Source: Panorpa germanica
Lineage: Eukaryota > Arthropoda > Insecta > Mecoptera > Panorpidae
DNA: 64,000 nt
Direction: 5' to 3'
Assembly (NCBI GenBank): GCA_963678705.1
Contig: OY783211.1
Coordinates: forward strand, 11,608,603-11,672,602
In this document: positions 48,364-61,754 of the stretch, piece after piece
Layout: every line of letters starts with the position of its first letter
Position numbering within the stretch: position 1 is the first letter of the stretch
Made by a program: the position numbers and the translations under genes
The notes under the pieces: generated by a model
What the model was told of the DNA's origin: nothing
The model's database searches: none
Seen by the model: the letters and a program-made list of their open reading frames with translations, nothing else

Positions 48364-48666
48364 TCCTTATAAACAATTTGTCGTATCTTAGCAATCTCGT
48401 ATCAGAGAGCGGTTAGACAGCAGTCACACAGTATTCGGGAGAACATATGTGGTAGTACTGGGTAGTTACACGACTTGCACCTCGGCAAACCTCGTTTGGA
48501 AAGTATTAGGAAGGCAATCAGAGGGAGTGCGGAGCGTTCCGGCCGGTGCAGACATGTTGTCCAAAGCTTCATGTAATGTCTCACTAATGTCTAATAGGAT
48601 TCCCATCACCATTCAGAGTGATACGATTCGCATCTAATTGGATTTCGATCAAAATTGTTTGTAGGG
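48364..48666. mobile_element. CCCTACAAAC-ended repeat family, copy 1
   Basis: About 300 bp ending AAATTGTTTGTAGGG, with a diverged opposite end CCTTATAAACAATTT. Nearly identical over its length, in reverse orientation, to 60557-60854, and to the start of the copy at 63872 running off the window. GC-richer than its surroundings. No convincing frame; class not determined. Confidence 0.75.
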
Positions 48667-49479
48667 TTAGTATATCGGAAGAAGATTATGAATACGGACG
48701 AACGAAATACATACAGTGGTGTAATAATAAACATTAAACTAGGAACTACCTCTCATGATAAAGTGTTCCAAAGCGACTACACCGTACTGAAAGAATCGCA
48801 AGTCGCTAAAGAACGCGTTCAGTGTGAGACAGCCTTAACAATCAATAGTGCTATGGTATTCAGGCGAGAATTACATAACACAAAGACGGATGTTAGCTAA
48901 TACCGGCGTTAACCAAACCACCGTTCGAACCATTGAGTTATTACATTGGTTCAAGATATTTAAAAGGTCATTCGTTATATTTCAGGGTCATCTCTAAGTG
49001 CACTTATGTTTAGAGTACACGGTACACGCCCCCGCTAGTCTCATGAAATGTTTATATACTGATGAAAACAATGTTGCAAAACTAGACAGATGGAAAGCTC
49101 GTGTCTGGAAACTTGAAAAACTCGTACTTCGAAATAAACACGTACGTTTTTATTGAATATTTAAAAATCTTTTACTTATCATTTATTTAAGTAATATTTA
49201 TGTGGAATATTCATTAATTAATTATCAATTATTATTCTCTACTTGAGTGTAATTTGTTTTTATCATAAGTTCTCTCCATGTAAATTTATTTTAAGGTTTA
49301 GCAAATAGCATTTTGTAAGCATTTAATGGTACAAAAAAGGATATTTTCAATAATGTTTTTTGAACCCGCAGTTAATATATAATTATTTCTAAAAGAACTA
49401 CATGATAAATTAACATTTAAGGAATTCTTTGTGAAATTTTCATCAAGAAATGAGCCATTTTGAGCCATGAGAAACTTTC

Positions 49480-49800
49480 TTATTTTAAAATACGTTAAAA
49501 TTAAAAAACAAACTCGACAGCGTTATCTCAGCATTTATGTAAAGAAAGAGTGTGCAACATTTCAAAAAGATCGGCGCAGCAGATTTTGAGCTAGAGAGGA
49601 CATTGACTCTGAAAAAGACAAGTATGAGAAAAACGCGTTTAAAAGCTTCAAAAAAAGACGAAACCAAACCAGAAAGGTGAAGACTTAAAACTCTATATCT
49701 CCGATAGTTTTACTCCAATCGACTTCAAATTTTCACACAATAAACTTAATATGTTGTTCATTAATATTTGTACGAAAAATAAAAATTGAAACCTTTTAGA
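49480..49800 (-). repeat. Dispersed repeat family E, copy 2 (inverted)
   Basis: Inverse of 11063-11440: ACTCGACAGCGTTATCTCAG, GATTTTGAGCTAGAGAGGAC, GAGAAAAACGCGTTTAAAAG and ATAGTTTTACTCCAATCGAC. Confidence 0.75.
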
Positions 49801-50474
49801 TTCGACATTTAACAGCGAAGGTTCCAATGAATGTTTTTGTTAGTGTTATCAATTAAAAATATTTAATTATAATTTGACCTTTATCAGTAACTTTACAATT
49901 GATTTTTAACTTCCAATTAAAAATACAGCTACGAATTTAATTGTTATAGTTATGAATGATTTAAAAATACGAAATTTATTTAGTGATTTACAAACTTAGA
50001 GGATTTAGATTTTATAATAAATAAAGGTATTCGTACCGAACAACGCCAGGTAAAGTAACTAACATTTAAAAATCAATTCTATTTAAACATTTGTTGAAAA
50101 GGAAAACAGCAAAAGCAAAACCTGTAGCCCATAACAACACTTAACAGACGTTTATGCATTTTGGCAGCAAGAGCAGCGGCAAAGGAAATAGTGTTGTCTA
50201 ATTTAAGAATATTTCTCTTAAGAACCATTTTTAATTGATACACTCCTGGTAGATGCACGTAATGTTTTTGTACCTGAAGTAATAACACTTTGAAAATCAA
50301 TTTAAATTATTTCACGTCTAAAAATAAAAGAAGGACCTGTATGGTTATTTAGGAATCTATATGGACCTTTGATAATATTATATATTAATAATTTTTTATA
50401 TTGTTATTAACTGTGCCCCACGTTTTTATTATTAAAGTACATACATGATAAATCATTTTTCCCTTTTAAATTTT

Positions 50475-50670
50475 GTTTAACATCACCTAGGCCTGTAGTA
50501 AGTTCGTCTAGTCGTGCTCTTTATGTTCCATGATTATAAGCAAATCAAATTAAGTCTGATAATAACTAAACCGCAGAAAATGTAGACACAAAATGACACT
50601 ACTCCGGAGATCGAACCCGAAAACACAGCAGTGTGAAGTAAATTACAAATGCTCAGGACTACTGTGGCTC
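50475..50670 (-). repeat. tRNA-derived SINE, diverged copy
   Basis: GGAGATCGAACCCGAAAACA and CACAGCAGTGTGAAGTAAAT, then AATGCTCAGGACTACTGTGG, which is the complement of the B box, A box and 5' end. The body shares ATAATAACTAAACC.CAGAAAAT with the full copy. Confidence 0.7.
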
Positions 50671-51716
50671 CTTTTTAATGCAATTATTATTTCATGTATT
50701 TGAAATATATAAAACCGAATTTTATAATAAACGTTACGTTTTATTAAAATAATAATTAAAAATCCTATTAATAAAAATAGCAATTATTTTCACATAAAAT
50801 AAGTGTATTAAAAATGTAATTAAGATTTATTCCATATTCCATAAAATGAAGCTATAAACAACACTACAAACGCTAGTAATTAATATAATTTGCTAACAAG
50901 ACAATTAAATACATATATTTTGTTAATTACAAAATAAATTGCAACTTGACAAGTTTATATTTTATGGCAATATTGCATAAACAAATTATATCACATATGT
51001 TTCAAATTTTATGAGTATTTTATCTTTTATATAAATATTTAAAATATAAAAATAAAATACGAATAAATAAATAATAAACAAATAAATATGCTTACCGATT
51101 TTCCTTTCTCGTAAATAACCGTTTTAATTATTTATTTAACTATAGGTCAAAATGAAAATTCACGAACACTTTTCATGAAAATTGAATTAAATCTACTTTA
51201 CTATTCTTATCATTTACGAAATTGCCAAATATTTAGGTTACTGTTATAAATACGGTTTGCGAAATAATTCGTGGTTTTTATTTAACCGTCTGCGTCCTCG
51301 TGGCATAGGCATAGACGCGCTACTGATTTAATATAGCATTGCATAGTAGATACACCGTTTTAGACAAATTGTGAAAATACGCAAGTATTTTCAACTCGTA
51401 GCGCCAGCGAATCGCAGAATCGAGAACTAAGGTCGAGTGGAAGGAACATAACTTATTTATTCGCATACAATATGTGGCGAGAACTATGGTTTACGTCCAA
51501 GGGCATATTACAACTAGTATAATGGCCACAGGAGTGCGTAAATTACCGCAAATGGGATAAAAGTAAAAAATATCAGGGTAATAAAGGTAATACCCATATA
51601 AATAAATATATTTAACTATCTAACTATGGAACTAATATACTGTATTGTTTGTGTACTCTATTATTTGTGTACTTTGTACTTGTAAGTTTATTTAATGTGT
51701 ATATTATTGTTATTAA

Positions 51717-52140
51717 CTGCGCACACAGCTAATAGCTTGGATACAAAACTGCGTACACGGCTAACTGTCTTTGTAGAAAACTGCGTACGCGATTAGCTGT
51801 GAAGGTAGCAAACTGCGTACATGGATAACTGTGTTGGTAGAAAACTGCGTACATGGATAACTGTATTAGTAAAAAATTGCATACACGAATAGTTGTGTAG
51901 GTAGAAAACTGCGTACATGGATAACTGGATTGGTAGAAAATTGCGTACACGAATAGTTGTGTAGGTAGAAAATTGCGTACACTGGTAAATGTGTGTGTAG
52001 AAAATTGCGTACACGGCTAACTGCGTATGTAGAAAAAAACGGACAAGGCTAACTGTATAAGTACAAACCTGAGTACATGGTTAACTGTGTTGGTAAAAAT
52101 GCGTACACAGCTAACTGCGTGTGTAGAAAGGCGGACACGT
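51717..52140. repeat. 32-bp minisatellite, about 13 units
   Basis: Tandem units of the type AAAACTGCGTACACGGCTAA + CTGTGTTGGTAG, period 32 with a few indels. Units vary mainly at the CACGG/CATGG and CTAAC/ATAGT positions. The period is not a multiple of three, and the open frames on the minus strand here are a by-product of the repeat. Confidence 0.92.
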
Positions 52141-53009
52141 CAAGCTTTCCTACTAAATATAGTTACGACTTTATTTAACGTAAAAAACATACCTGTTACC
52201 TAAATGATTTTACTTAATATACAATATTTTATTACCTTTTTCACTGCTTTTTTCAAAAAGAAATGTATACTTTTGCGCATTAGCTGTATCATAAATTTCA
52301 TTAAATATAGCTCTGTCGGATAAATTTAAATACATAAGTAACTGTATTTAGCAGGATATAGGCTTGTTAATAGACTACTAAATTTCTTTCCTAAATACTG
52401 AAATACTTATAACTAAAATCAATTATTGAATTTTCATTTAAATTTTCACAGTAATTTAATGGCGTATATAAACTTCTGATAAATATTTCCTAAAATAAGT
52501 CATTAAAATAATTATAACGACTGAATTAATTAACTAATGTTTAACGATGTCGTTAAACATAAATCAGCATCATAAAACACGCATGACGTATAAATAAATA
52601 ACTGGAACAAATTAAAAATAAGTTCATTCAGTTTATAGCTGCAAATGAATCAAATATTTATTTGGAATTGATTTTTCAATAATTGCTTCAGTATTTAAAT
52701 TTCGTTTTATGTAAAATGTATGCTGTATGTAAGTTGTAGGAGTATGTTTGAATGTATTGTATTTTATTATCTTCACCATTAAGGCCTTACAACCTCATTA
52801 TATGAATTTTGTATTTCATTTCATTTACAAAGTTTAAACATTTTAAACTCTTTCATTCTTCTCTTCCCTCCTCCTTCGTACTTCCGTCAAACATCTTCTT
52901 CCTTCTCTATTCCCTTGCAACAGTTCTCAAAACTCTCTCATCTTAACCCTCTCACTACACCTACTTCAATTTATGTTGTTTCTTTTTTAATAAATAATAT
53001 ATACAAATT

Positions 53010-53165
53010 GGTAGTCATAGACAGGTTATGGCATAAAGCGGGGTTAAAAGTTTAGGTAGTAATAATAATGAAATATAAATAGATAAAATGTAAATAAAAT
53101 GAAGTAAGAAGGGCGAAAAAAGGACCGTGGTCCTAAGAAGCACGTGAAGTATTAATAAAAAAAAA
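53010..53165 (+). mobile_element. Short poly(A)-tailed retroelement insertion
   Basis: 156 bp ending GGACCGTGGTCCTAAGAAGC, CACGTGAAGTATTAAT and a poly(A) run. It is flanked by ATATACAAATT at 52999-53009 and 53166-53176, a perfect 11-bp target duplication. Most likely a heavily 5'-truncated LINE; no coding part is left. Confidence 0.75.
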
Positions 53166-53329
53166 ATATACAAATTTGAAATTACATAGACTCTGCAACA
53201 TTTCTGACTCCTTATGCCAATCTAAGATAATTTAATCTTCTTTAATTCTCTTTGTATACGGCTCTCCTTTTTCATTTAATTATAAATCAATTCATTACTC
53301 TAAATCAGAGATATACAACAGAAACTATA

Positions 53330-53465
53330 TTCTATTCTGTAGTAAGTCTATCATATCATACTTTTGTACCCTTCTTTTATTTGGATCGAGAAAATTGAGA
53401 AAACGAACTCGAAAACACAGCAGTCTAGCGTTGATCATAAATGCCCTTGACCACTCTGCCATCTA
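53330..53465 (-). repeat. tRNA-derived SINE, head fragment
   Basis: CGAACTCGAAAACACAGCAG and CTAGCGTTGATCATAAATGC, then TGACCACTCTGCC, which is the complement of the SINE head. Confidence 0.6.
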
Positions 53466-54345
53466 AATACAAATTGTTGCTTTGTCACAAAAATAATGTT
53501 CACTTAATACTACTACGTGCCATATAAAATTAGAATATGAAAACACTAGTTCTATAAATGGCGCATGCGCTTAATTAAACAAAATTCGTACGCACGATGT
53601 AAACTACAATGAAAGTCACAGATGTTTATCTATTTTAAGTAGGTCCTTAACTAAGAGTATAACGCGACCCGTTGATTGCATTCATAAAAAAAAAACAAAA
53701 TACACAACGACCGCGAATATTTCAGCGTTGTTATTTTCAGACTTAGCGCTCTAATTGCCGAATTATGATAATAAAACAAAAAGAAAGTAATCAAAAATTT
53801 AGTACCGCTTTATACGACTGCTTTAATTATATCTGGGAAATAACACAGAACGATTCTAATTGGCATTCACGACAATAGCTGGAGTTACTGTTTTGATTGT
53901 ATTAATAAAATTTGAAGATTAAGAAAATGGAATTATTAATTTTAAATATATGGCAGTAAAAGATTTAATAAACAAGGTTTTAGTACAAAAGGAAATTTAT
54001 CGAAATCGTAAAACGTTTATATAAAAACATAAATCATAGCAAACTGTCACTTTACTTTAAGAAAATGGGAAAAATCTTTTATAAAATGTTGAAAATGTAA
54101 AATGGTTGTTTTTTTATATTCTGAAATATTTTATAGAACCTCTTAGACTTTGAAGTACAATACTCATTCAGATTGGGGCGGTTTGTTTTGAAAGTGTGGC
54201 ACAAGATCACCTAAGCGATGTGATCGGTTCTCAGTGTGACAAATACCCAACAAATTAACCATTTACATAACAAAAAACTGAATTTAGCAACTATGAAAAA
54301 AGATTAGTGCGAATAGAACACTAAATACAGAAAAAGTAATGCTTT

Positions 54346-54597
54346 CCCAGTAAACATTTTGGAGTCACTTTGACATCATATTGAAGATGCGTCATGATTT
54401 TTTTGTCATAAAAGAGTTCATTTATAGTTCAGTTTCTCACATTTTTTCATATAAAATGTCTACTTTATCGGCTGCAGATGGCGAAATTACTCCACCTGTC
54501 AGAATACAAATGAAGATAAAGTTGATGCGAACTATAATTGAAGTAAAATAGTGAGAGAAACGTCACTAAATAGGGCACTTCACCAAATTGTTTACTA
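54346..54597 (+). mobile_element. MITE, CCCAGTAAAC family
   Basis: Begins CCCAGTAAACATTTTGGAG and ends CACCAAATTGTTTACTA, so the last bases have mutated. The interior differs from 11646-11900 at only a handful of positions by eye. Confidence 0.88.
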
Positions 54598-54663
54598 ACT
54601 AGGGTTTATATAAGAACTTAATAGTTAATAGTTATTAACTTAAGTTAATAATAAAAAGAAGTA

Positions 54664-54870
54664 GACGACACAGTGGGCGAGGGGATTGATGCTTGACACT
54701 GATTGCTGCGTCTTCGGCTTTAGAATTACTTTAAAGACCAGAATTATACATTCTAGGTTTGGTTGTTATCAAGTTAAATTGATTATGTACAAACATATTC
54801 TTAAACTTATGAGGCAGTAGCCTCACATATATAAGACCACGACACCACAAAATACTGCCAATATAATAAG
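54664..54870 (+). mobile_element. tRNA-derived SINE, plus-strand copy
   Basis: Starts GACGACACAGTGGGCGAGG (A box), with a degraded B box (CTTCGGCTTTAGAATT) and a body shared with the full copy (GGTTTGGTTGTTATCAAGTT, TGAGGCAGTAG, ACCACGACACCA). The 3' end is lost near repeat F. Confidence 0.8.
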
Positions 54871-54884
54871 AGATCATTCCGAAA

Positions 54885-55030
54885 TGACTTCGAAACGAAT
54901 ACTCTTTTTTTTTTTGTTGTCCATAAGTTATCGCCCAAATGTCGATTCCAATACTAGGTCGAGTCCTAGAATATCGTATTCGAATTTATTACGGTTCCGA
55001 TTCAAATTGTTTATATGGATTTTCTGTCTC
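54885..55030. repeat. Dispersed repeat family F, copy 2
   Basis: Counterpart of 36713-36860 (CTTCGAAACGAATACTCTTT, TAGAATATCGTATTCGAATT), ending CAAATTGTTTATATGGA. Confidence 0.65.
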
Positions 55031-55593
55031 ATTCTAAAGATTTTCAAAATAGAAATAAATAAATTTTGCCGCACACTATAGAGCCATCTCTCTAACTCCA
55101 AATACCTCTAATTTCATCTCTATAAAAAGAAATGGTAGCAAATTTACTCTAGACCTAATAAAGTGTAATTATATAGAATTAATGCGTGGAAAATGATAAA
55201 CAGGCTATTTTTATGAAAACCTATTGTTATATCTTCAACGTTCTTAGCAACGCAATAAAATATCAAACAATACATACTCGTACTTTCATTTCCACAGAAT
55301 ATTTTCTAAATCCATTTTTATTTATTTTAGTGGTATTAATATCAAAGATAAAAATCTTAATAACACGGATGGTGCGCTGATATCGTTATAGCCTCAAACT
55401 ACAGAAAACGAACAATGAAGGTCTACATTCAATGACAGAACAATAGGAAAAAGATAAAAGCGTTTTTAGTGTGATTTATCAAAACGAACTCGGTATTAGA
55501 CGTAGTAGAATAAACTTTTGATTTAATATTGTAGTGGGCGAGATATTAAGAGACTCTCATATTTGAGGTTATGATCATGAAAATGGCGTTGTT

Positions 55594-55619
55594 GATATAT
55601 ATATATCATATATATATAG
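55594..55619. repeat. (TA)n-rich microsatellite
   Basis: Two short runs of TA dinucleotides separated by TC. Confidence 0.7.
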
Positions 55620-56649
55620 ACTGTTCTAAAAAGCTTATAGAAGTAAGACATTTTTAACGGATAAACACAAACTTATTTGGTCATCTAGATTAACATTATG
55701 ATGTTTATAATAAAATCAAAAACCATTGAACTGTTATTTATTAAATACAAACGTTTTGGATTACATAAACATCTAACTGAAATGGATTTGAATTAACAGC
55801 TTAAATGAGCAAAAGAGGTTTTAATAGCAATACTTTCGACAGATATTTATTTATCCGTATACATCAAAATTCAGCATGCGTATGTTTATGCTAGCAAAAC
55901 TCGAAAAGTAGTCGGTCGATTGACTTGAAATTTTGTCATAACGTTGCATTCAAATACGCGCATGTTTTCAAAAAACGAATTCATTTCTTTCATTTCTTGT
56001 CAGTTGATCGTTGTCTGTATTTTGTGTTTTATTTCATATCAGATTTTGCCACAACAATGCGTAACCTTCCGTAACCGTGTGTAACCTTCATACTAAAAGT
56101 GCTGTGGGAGAGATACAATGTGCTTGTGAATCATAACTTAATTTCTATAAAAAAAAAAAAAAAAAAGTTAACTATCAGCACTTCAAATATCTAATTATTT
56201 TTCCAATAACTATTTTAATCGTTAACAACTTCTATAATATCGCGAATCGAGTAAAAATAATTGGATATTTGAGATTCTAATAGCTATCTTTATCAATCAA
56301 CGTGTTTGTGGTTGCAAAAGGTTGGAAAACCATGGCCATCCATCTATTTTGAACAACAACGTCCTTGTAAATTTGATTTTTATTTCCAGTTGAGGTTTGT
56401 TATTTAATATCAAATATCAGAATAGAAATGTAATATAAGTTGTTGTGGTAAAAATAAAATATGAAATATATATTTACAGTCGCGTGGAAGCTCGGTTATT
56501 ATCAGTGGCAGTACATTTATCTTTCGCTAGTTGTCAGGTTTATGGTGAGACACATCAAATAGATAAAATAATATTTAAATAAGCATCTTAGGTCACTGTA
56601 CATAAAACTATAGTATTTTTTATATTTATTTGAGTGCATCAACAAGATA

Positions 56650-56900
56650 CCCAGTAAACAATTTGGTGAAGTGCCCTATTTAGTGACGTTTCTATCACTA
56701 TTTCACTTCAATTATAGTTCGCATCAACTTTATCTTCATTTGTATTCCGACAGGTGGAGTAATTTCGCCATTTGTAGCCGATAAAGTAGACATTTTACAT
56801 GAACTACTCTTATAACTTTTACATGAATTACTCTTTCATGACAAAAAATCATGACGCATCTTCAATATGATATCAAAGTGACTCCAAAATATTTACTGGG
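56650..56900 (-). mobile_element. MITE, CCCAGTAAAC family, complete inverted copy
   Basis: 251 bp, CCCAGTAAACAATTTGGTG to ACTCCAAAATATTTACTGGG, with TA on both sides (56648-56649, 56901-56902). It carries a small internal duplication of the ACTCTT..AACTTTTACATGAA stretch relative to 11646-11900. Confidence 0.9.
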
Positions 56901-59016
56901 TAATTATTAGCCCTAAAAACAATATATACATTTATAAACAAGACTTATATCTGTATTTAAATTAAGGACACTGAATTAGTTTCAACGATAAAGTCAAATT
57001 AATTGTTACATTTAGTCTGCAAATATTGTCACAAAATAATTGCAAAATACATGACTGTACTGTAAATTTTGCTCGTAAGTAATGTTGCCGCACTGTCAGG
57101 CGCAATGATGTCTAAGTTTTATTAAATTCAGGGACATTTTTTTCTATTTTTTTTTATTCTTTAAAATATTTTAATGCAGTTATGTTCGTTATAGTCTAAA
57201 ATAAAAAACTACTTCAATACATTTAAACACATTTGAAATATTAATTATTTAAAAAAAGCACATAACTCACACTCGTTGTCTTGCGACGGGCCGCACAGCT
57301 AGTTTGCTTATAATTATGTAATATTTTATTTTAACAAAAGCTAGATATATTTATTGACATTATCTTCGTGCAGAAGATATAAAAGTGAAGGTATAAACCT
57401 AAATATGAAACTAATATGTTTAATTATCCTAACGAATTCATCCTCTACATTTAAAAAGCCACATTATTGGTAATTATTCACGTTTGTTTATTTTCTGTAC
57501 GCCACTGCTTTCATTTAAAATAATGACATTTATACATTACGTACAGATGTAATGAAATAAAATCTGATTTCATAAAAGTCACTGACAAAATGGAAACTGG
57601 AAGATTTGTAGGAATGAAAATAAAAAAAAGGTGTCCTTGTTTTAAATTTCATTAACTCTAGACAATGTCATGAAAAATGTCAGGGTAATGAAAAAGGTGA
57701 CTATGAAAAACACTGCACAATTTTTTCCACTTTTCTGATTTAATATTACTTGGAAAGTGTTCTATGTGCTTCACAAAATTTTAAATAAATACAGATTTAA
57801 ACTTAAACAAACCCAGAAAGAACCTAACAATCTTTAGACCCCACGCGAAATCGATTTGTATCATAATAGTAGTCATAATACTAATTTTTAATCTGTAACG
57901 CACTAGAAATATTGCCCTATACTTTTATTAATATAACCCCTAGCGTTGCATCTTTAGTAGTTACTCTGCCCCTGAATTGTATGCAACTATTCTTACCTTA
58001 CGAATTTTGTAGGATATGTTTTATTTTTCAGTGTCTTTCATTTTGTAATGCTGGTCACTAGGCTGGTTCGAGAGAAATTTATAAAAGATGCGAGATGTTG
58101 CTTTGGAGTCCTCCTTCTACCTAGCCTCTAGAACAGCTTCTTTTATAGTTTGACGCTCTTGGCACCTTATGCGACCGCATGTTTTGCATGCACCTAGGAC
58201 CGACACTGCCTTTCACACCTTGCGGTTTACCTGACAGGTTTACCTCAGAATAATACTTTGCAATATAAAATTATTTCTTGAAAATATTTCTTGACTTATA
58301 TGTACCGTTAGATAAAATAACATTATAAATGAAGTTAGCAAAATACAGATATTAAATTTAAAAGGTTGAAAAACATCAATTTCATATTTGTATTATTATT
58401 ACTTATATTATACTATGTATATATTATATAAATATAACATATTGTATGCATAACTATATTAAAATATTTGAATGTTTGTACATTATGTATGTTTGTATTT
58501 GTATTTGTTGCAATACAACAGATTGATATTTTATTGAAGGTATAAAATAGGTAGAAAAACTGCTCAAGTATAAATACAAATCCCGATGAAATTGCTTTTT
58601 CAAGCGTAAAAAACATGCAAAATAAAAACGAACATTTTCACCAGTAACAACATCACTGGCTGCATGGCATCACCATCGCAGATTTACAGGCTCGGCAACC
58701 GACACAAAGGCAATTATCTATTGTAGTCGCAGCTCTGTTCTCCATTCTCCAGGTCTCTTTTTAAATGGTTCTTTTCCTCTTACAATTGTGATTGCTCTGT
58801 ACGACAAGGCACATCGTTAAATACCGCTTGCGATGAAAATAAAAGAGATAAAGTATTTAAGGTTGCCAATCAATGTCACGACGGCTTGTCATGCAATTTG
58901 TTACGAAATTATGTGAAGTATAAAAATACTGTTTCATTATTTTGTGATTAAACGAGTAATTGACACTTTTATATTAATTTTCCACGAATTTTTTAAATAT
59001 TAATGTCGTATACATG

Positions 59017-59220
59017 GTATATATAATAAGTTCGTAGAATGATATATAGATGGCACCAATATTGATAAATCCATAACATTTTTACATAGTACCAACCTTC
59101 AAACGATATGTGCCAAAATTTCATGACATTCTGAACATTATTTTAGGAGTGACAGTGGTTTTAGTGGTCTTACTTTTTCTATTGTCAAAACAACGGAAAA
59201 ATCTGAATTTTGTTTAATGG
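59017..59220 (-). repeat. Mariner-like terminal repeat family C, copy 4
   Basis: AATAAGTTCGTAGAATGATA, TAGATGGCACCAATATTGAT, ACCAACCTTCAAACGATATG and AAAATTTCATGACATTCTG, in the orientation of copy 1. Confidence 0.65.
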
Positions 59221-59887
59221 AATTTTATGGTGGAATTGAATTTAAATCAGATAGATTAACCAGTTGTATACGTTGAATGAATGAGATAGCAATCCTATGT
59301 AATCTATTATACACATGATTGTTAGAAAAGGATAGTATACTTTATGCAATCCTATTAAATACAAATCGTATAAACTGTGCAGACAAGAATCTTTTTTTTT
59401 TTAGCAAAGTGGTAGAGTTGAATTGTAGACAAATCGATGGGTGCTTTGACCACCTATCGATCGATAATTTTTAAATATTTTATCTAATTCATTAATGAAA
59501 GTATTCCAATAAAATAACGAAATATTTTCCAACCTACGCCTGATTTATATGCAATTAGTCTAACGTTATCGACTTTGCATCAGCACTCGTGTATATACAA
59601 TACATATATTAATTTTGTACCGTCGCGTCGTTCCATTGAAATACGTCACAAGTCACTACTAATATCAACAGCAAATTTGAATATCAATAGAACCCAAAAT
59701 TGTGTTGGATTATACAACATTTCTGGCATGTAATCTATGTATCTCTTAGAGATAGATTTGCAATTAAAGCAGCTTGCCATGAAGCGGATTCAAGCGACTT
59801 ACAAATAAGTTTATTTGAACGGTGACATAGATTTAAGGGAGCAGTTCCGGCTTAAACATTTCTTGCATGGCTGGTCAAATGTATAGG

Positions 59888-60171
59888 CAGGTAATACAGT
59901 TAGAACAAGTGTTAAAATGTAGAAATTTGGCGGCACTATATAATGGTCCATCGCCCACCACGTTAGTCGGCCCTGTAGGGAAGATAACATTTACATTACA
60001 ATGCTGAATTAGTTCCCAAGAATTTTAGTTCCCAGGTAATACAGTTAGAACAAGTGTTAAAATGTAGAAATTTGGCGGCACTATATAATGGTCCATCGCC
60101 CACCACGTTAGCCGGCCCTGTAGGGAAGATAACATTTACATTACAATGCTGAATTAGTTCCCAAGAATTTT
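59888..60171. repeat. 145-bp tandem duplication, two nearly identical copies
   Basis: CAGGTAATACAGTTAGAACA starts copy 1 at 59888 and copy 2 at 60033. The copies run to CCAAGAATTTTA and differ by one base that I can see (GTTAGTCGG / GTTAGCCGG), so the duplication is recent, or it is an assembly artefact. Confidence 0.92.
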
Positions 60172-60556
60172 ATTAGAACACAATATAATTCAATGAAGCT
60201 TTGTTTAAATTTTCAGAGAATTTAGTATACATGGAAATATTAATTAAAATCCTAAAACATCCTTACCATCACTTTGCATTTTACTTTGGCAACCCTAACC
60301 TTGTTGAACTTTTAATAACCCATCTAAGCAATGTCGTGACATTTAATACCTAGATGCTAATAACTTTTAAACGCTTGAAAAGTATCTAAATCGTTAGTGT
60401 AATTAGATACGTTATAAACTTCAGCGTTTATAAACAATAGAGCTAGCTTGGTACTGATATAATATATCGTTTTTTAAATTATCGCATTTGTTATCTTTTT
60501 ACTGTTGTAGGACAAGGATGGCAATAGTCAGTGGGGTAGGACATAGGTACCGACTG

Positions 60557-60854
60557 CACTACAAACAATTTTGATCGGAATCCAATTAGATGCGAATCGT
60601 ATCTCGTATCATATTGGAATCCTATTAGACATTAGTGTGACATTACATGAAGCTTCGGACAACATATCCGCACCGGCCGGAACGCTCCGTACCACCTCTG
60701 ATTGCCTTCTTAATACTTTCCAAGCGAGGTTTGCCGAGGTGCAAGTCGTGTAACTACCCAGTACTACCACATATGTTCTCCCGAATACTGTGTGACTACT
60801 GTCTAACCGCTCTCTGATACGAGATTGCTAAGATACGATAAATTGTTTGTAGGG
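60557..60854. mobile_element. CCCTACAAAC-ended repeat family, copy 2
   Basis: Starts CACTACAAACAATTTTGATC and ends AAATTGTTTGTAGGG. Reverse-orientation match to 48364-48666 with scattered substitutions. Confidence 0.8.
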
Positions 60855-61754
60855 TGGACGTTACCAGGTGAATAATTTTTAAATAGTATGAGCTTTTTAT
60901 CAACGAAGATCATGCTTACTATTTCATTCAGTGCGAAACAGGGAAATGCTTTTATTACCCACAGTACAGCAGTGTATTGAAAAACATTACATATACAGAA
61001 CATACAACAGAAGGTCAATCTCTCAAAAAATCTGCGTCGTCTCTAGTCATTGCAGTGTGAGAGAGACATTACAGGCAAAGCTGACTATTTTAACAATTAA
61101 TATGTTTCATAATATTGCGACTAATTAAAAAATAATTGAATATTTGAGGTACTGATAACAAACTTTATCAAAATATTAGCATTTAGGCCTGTCACAAAAA
61201 GATGTGTCTTTAAAAATATTTGATTCAACTTTAATTCGTAGTTTCACTTTTAAATTAAAATATTTCATTTGAATATTTATTTTCAAGAGATATAATTTTT
61301 GTAAGACACTGCCCCTTTCCGTTACTTAAGCAGTGGATTATGTGGTATGTACTTGTACATTGTCAAAAATCAATCAATGATTTTCTATCGTACGATTATT
61401 GAAGTTTGTATCATAGGTGAAAAGTTTTCTTCAATTCATATTAAAATATTATCGGACATGTATTTGGAGTGTTCGGATTAGTGATAATCGCGTTATCTAG
61501 ATGCTACTGTTCATCACAATATTGAATTAGCAGTTATTGTTTATAGTAACGGTATACGAATAGAAGGGAGTATGATCTTTAACCCCCTCTCGACCTCTGC
61601 GATACTGAAAAGATTAAGATCACAAAGCCCCCGCGTGTGTTTCAGTTGCTCTATCAGTCGACCGTTTAATGTCACTTATCATTAGCTCAGCGGAGATTAT
61701 TCTCCGTTTGACATACGGCATTCAGATGGTCCATTTTAATTTTAATTTTAAAAA

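Noticed and set aside
48402..48900. Frames of 60-81 codons in and beside the CCCTACAAAC repeat
   Set aside because: The first two fall in the repeat and are not preserved in its other copies; the third has no recognisable character.
51729..52014. Two overlapping 73-codon frames on the minus strand with repeated MYAIFY/QFSTYT-like peptides
   Set aside because: They are the 32-bp minisatellite read in two frames; the period is not a multiple of three, so no real repeat protein is encoded.
51717..52140. CRISPR-like regular repeats
   Set aside because: The units are contiguous with no unique spacers, in an insect genome; it is a minisatellite.
58066..58230. Possible hAT terminus (CCTAGGACCGACACTG) near 58.2 kb
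   Set aside because: Only one end is visible, with no partner terminus or target duplication inside the window, so it was not listed as a feature.
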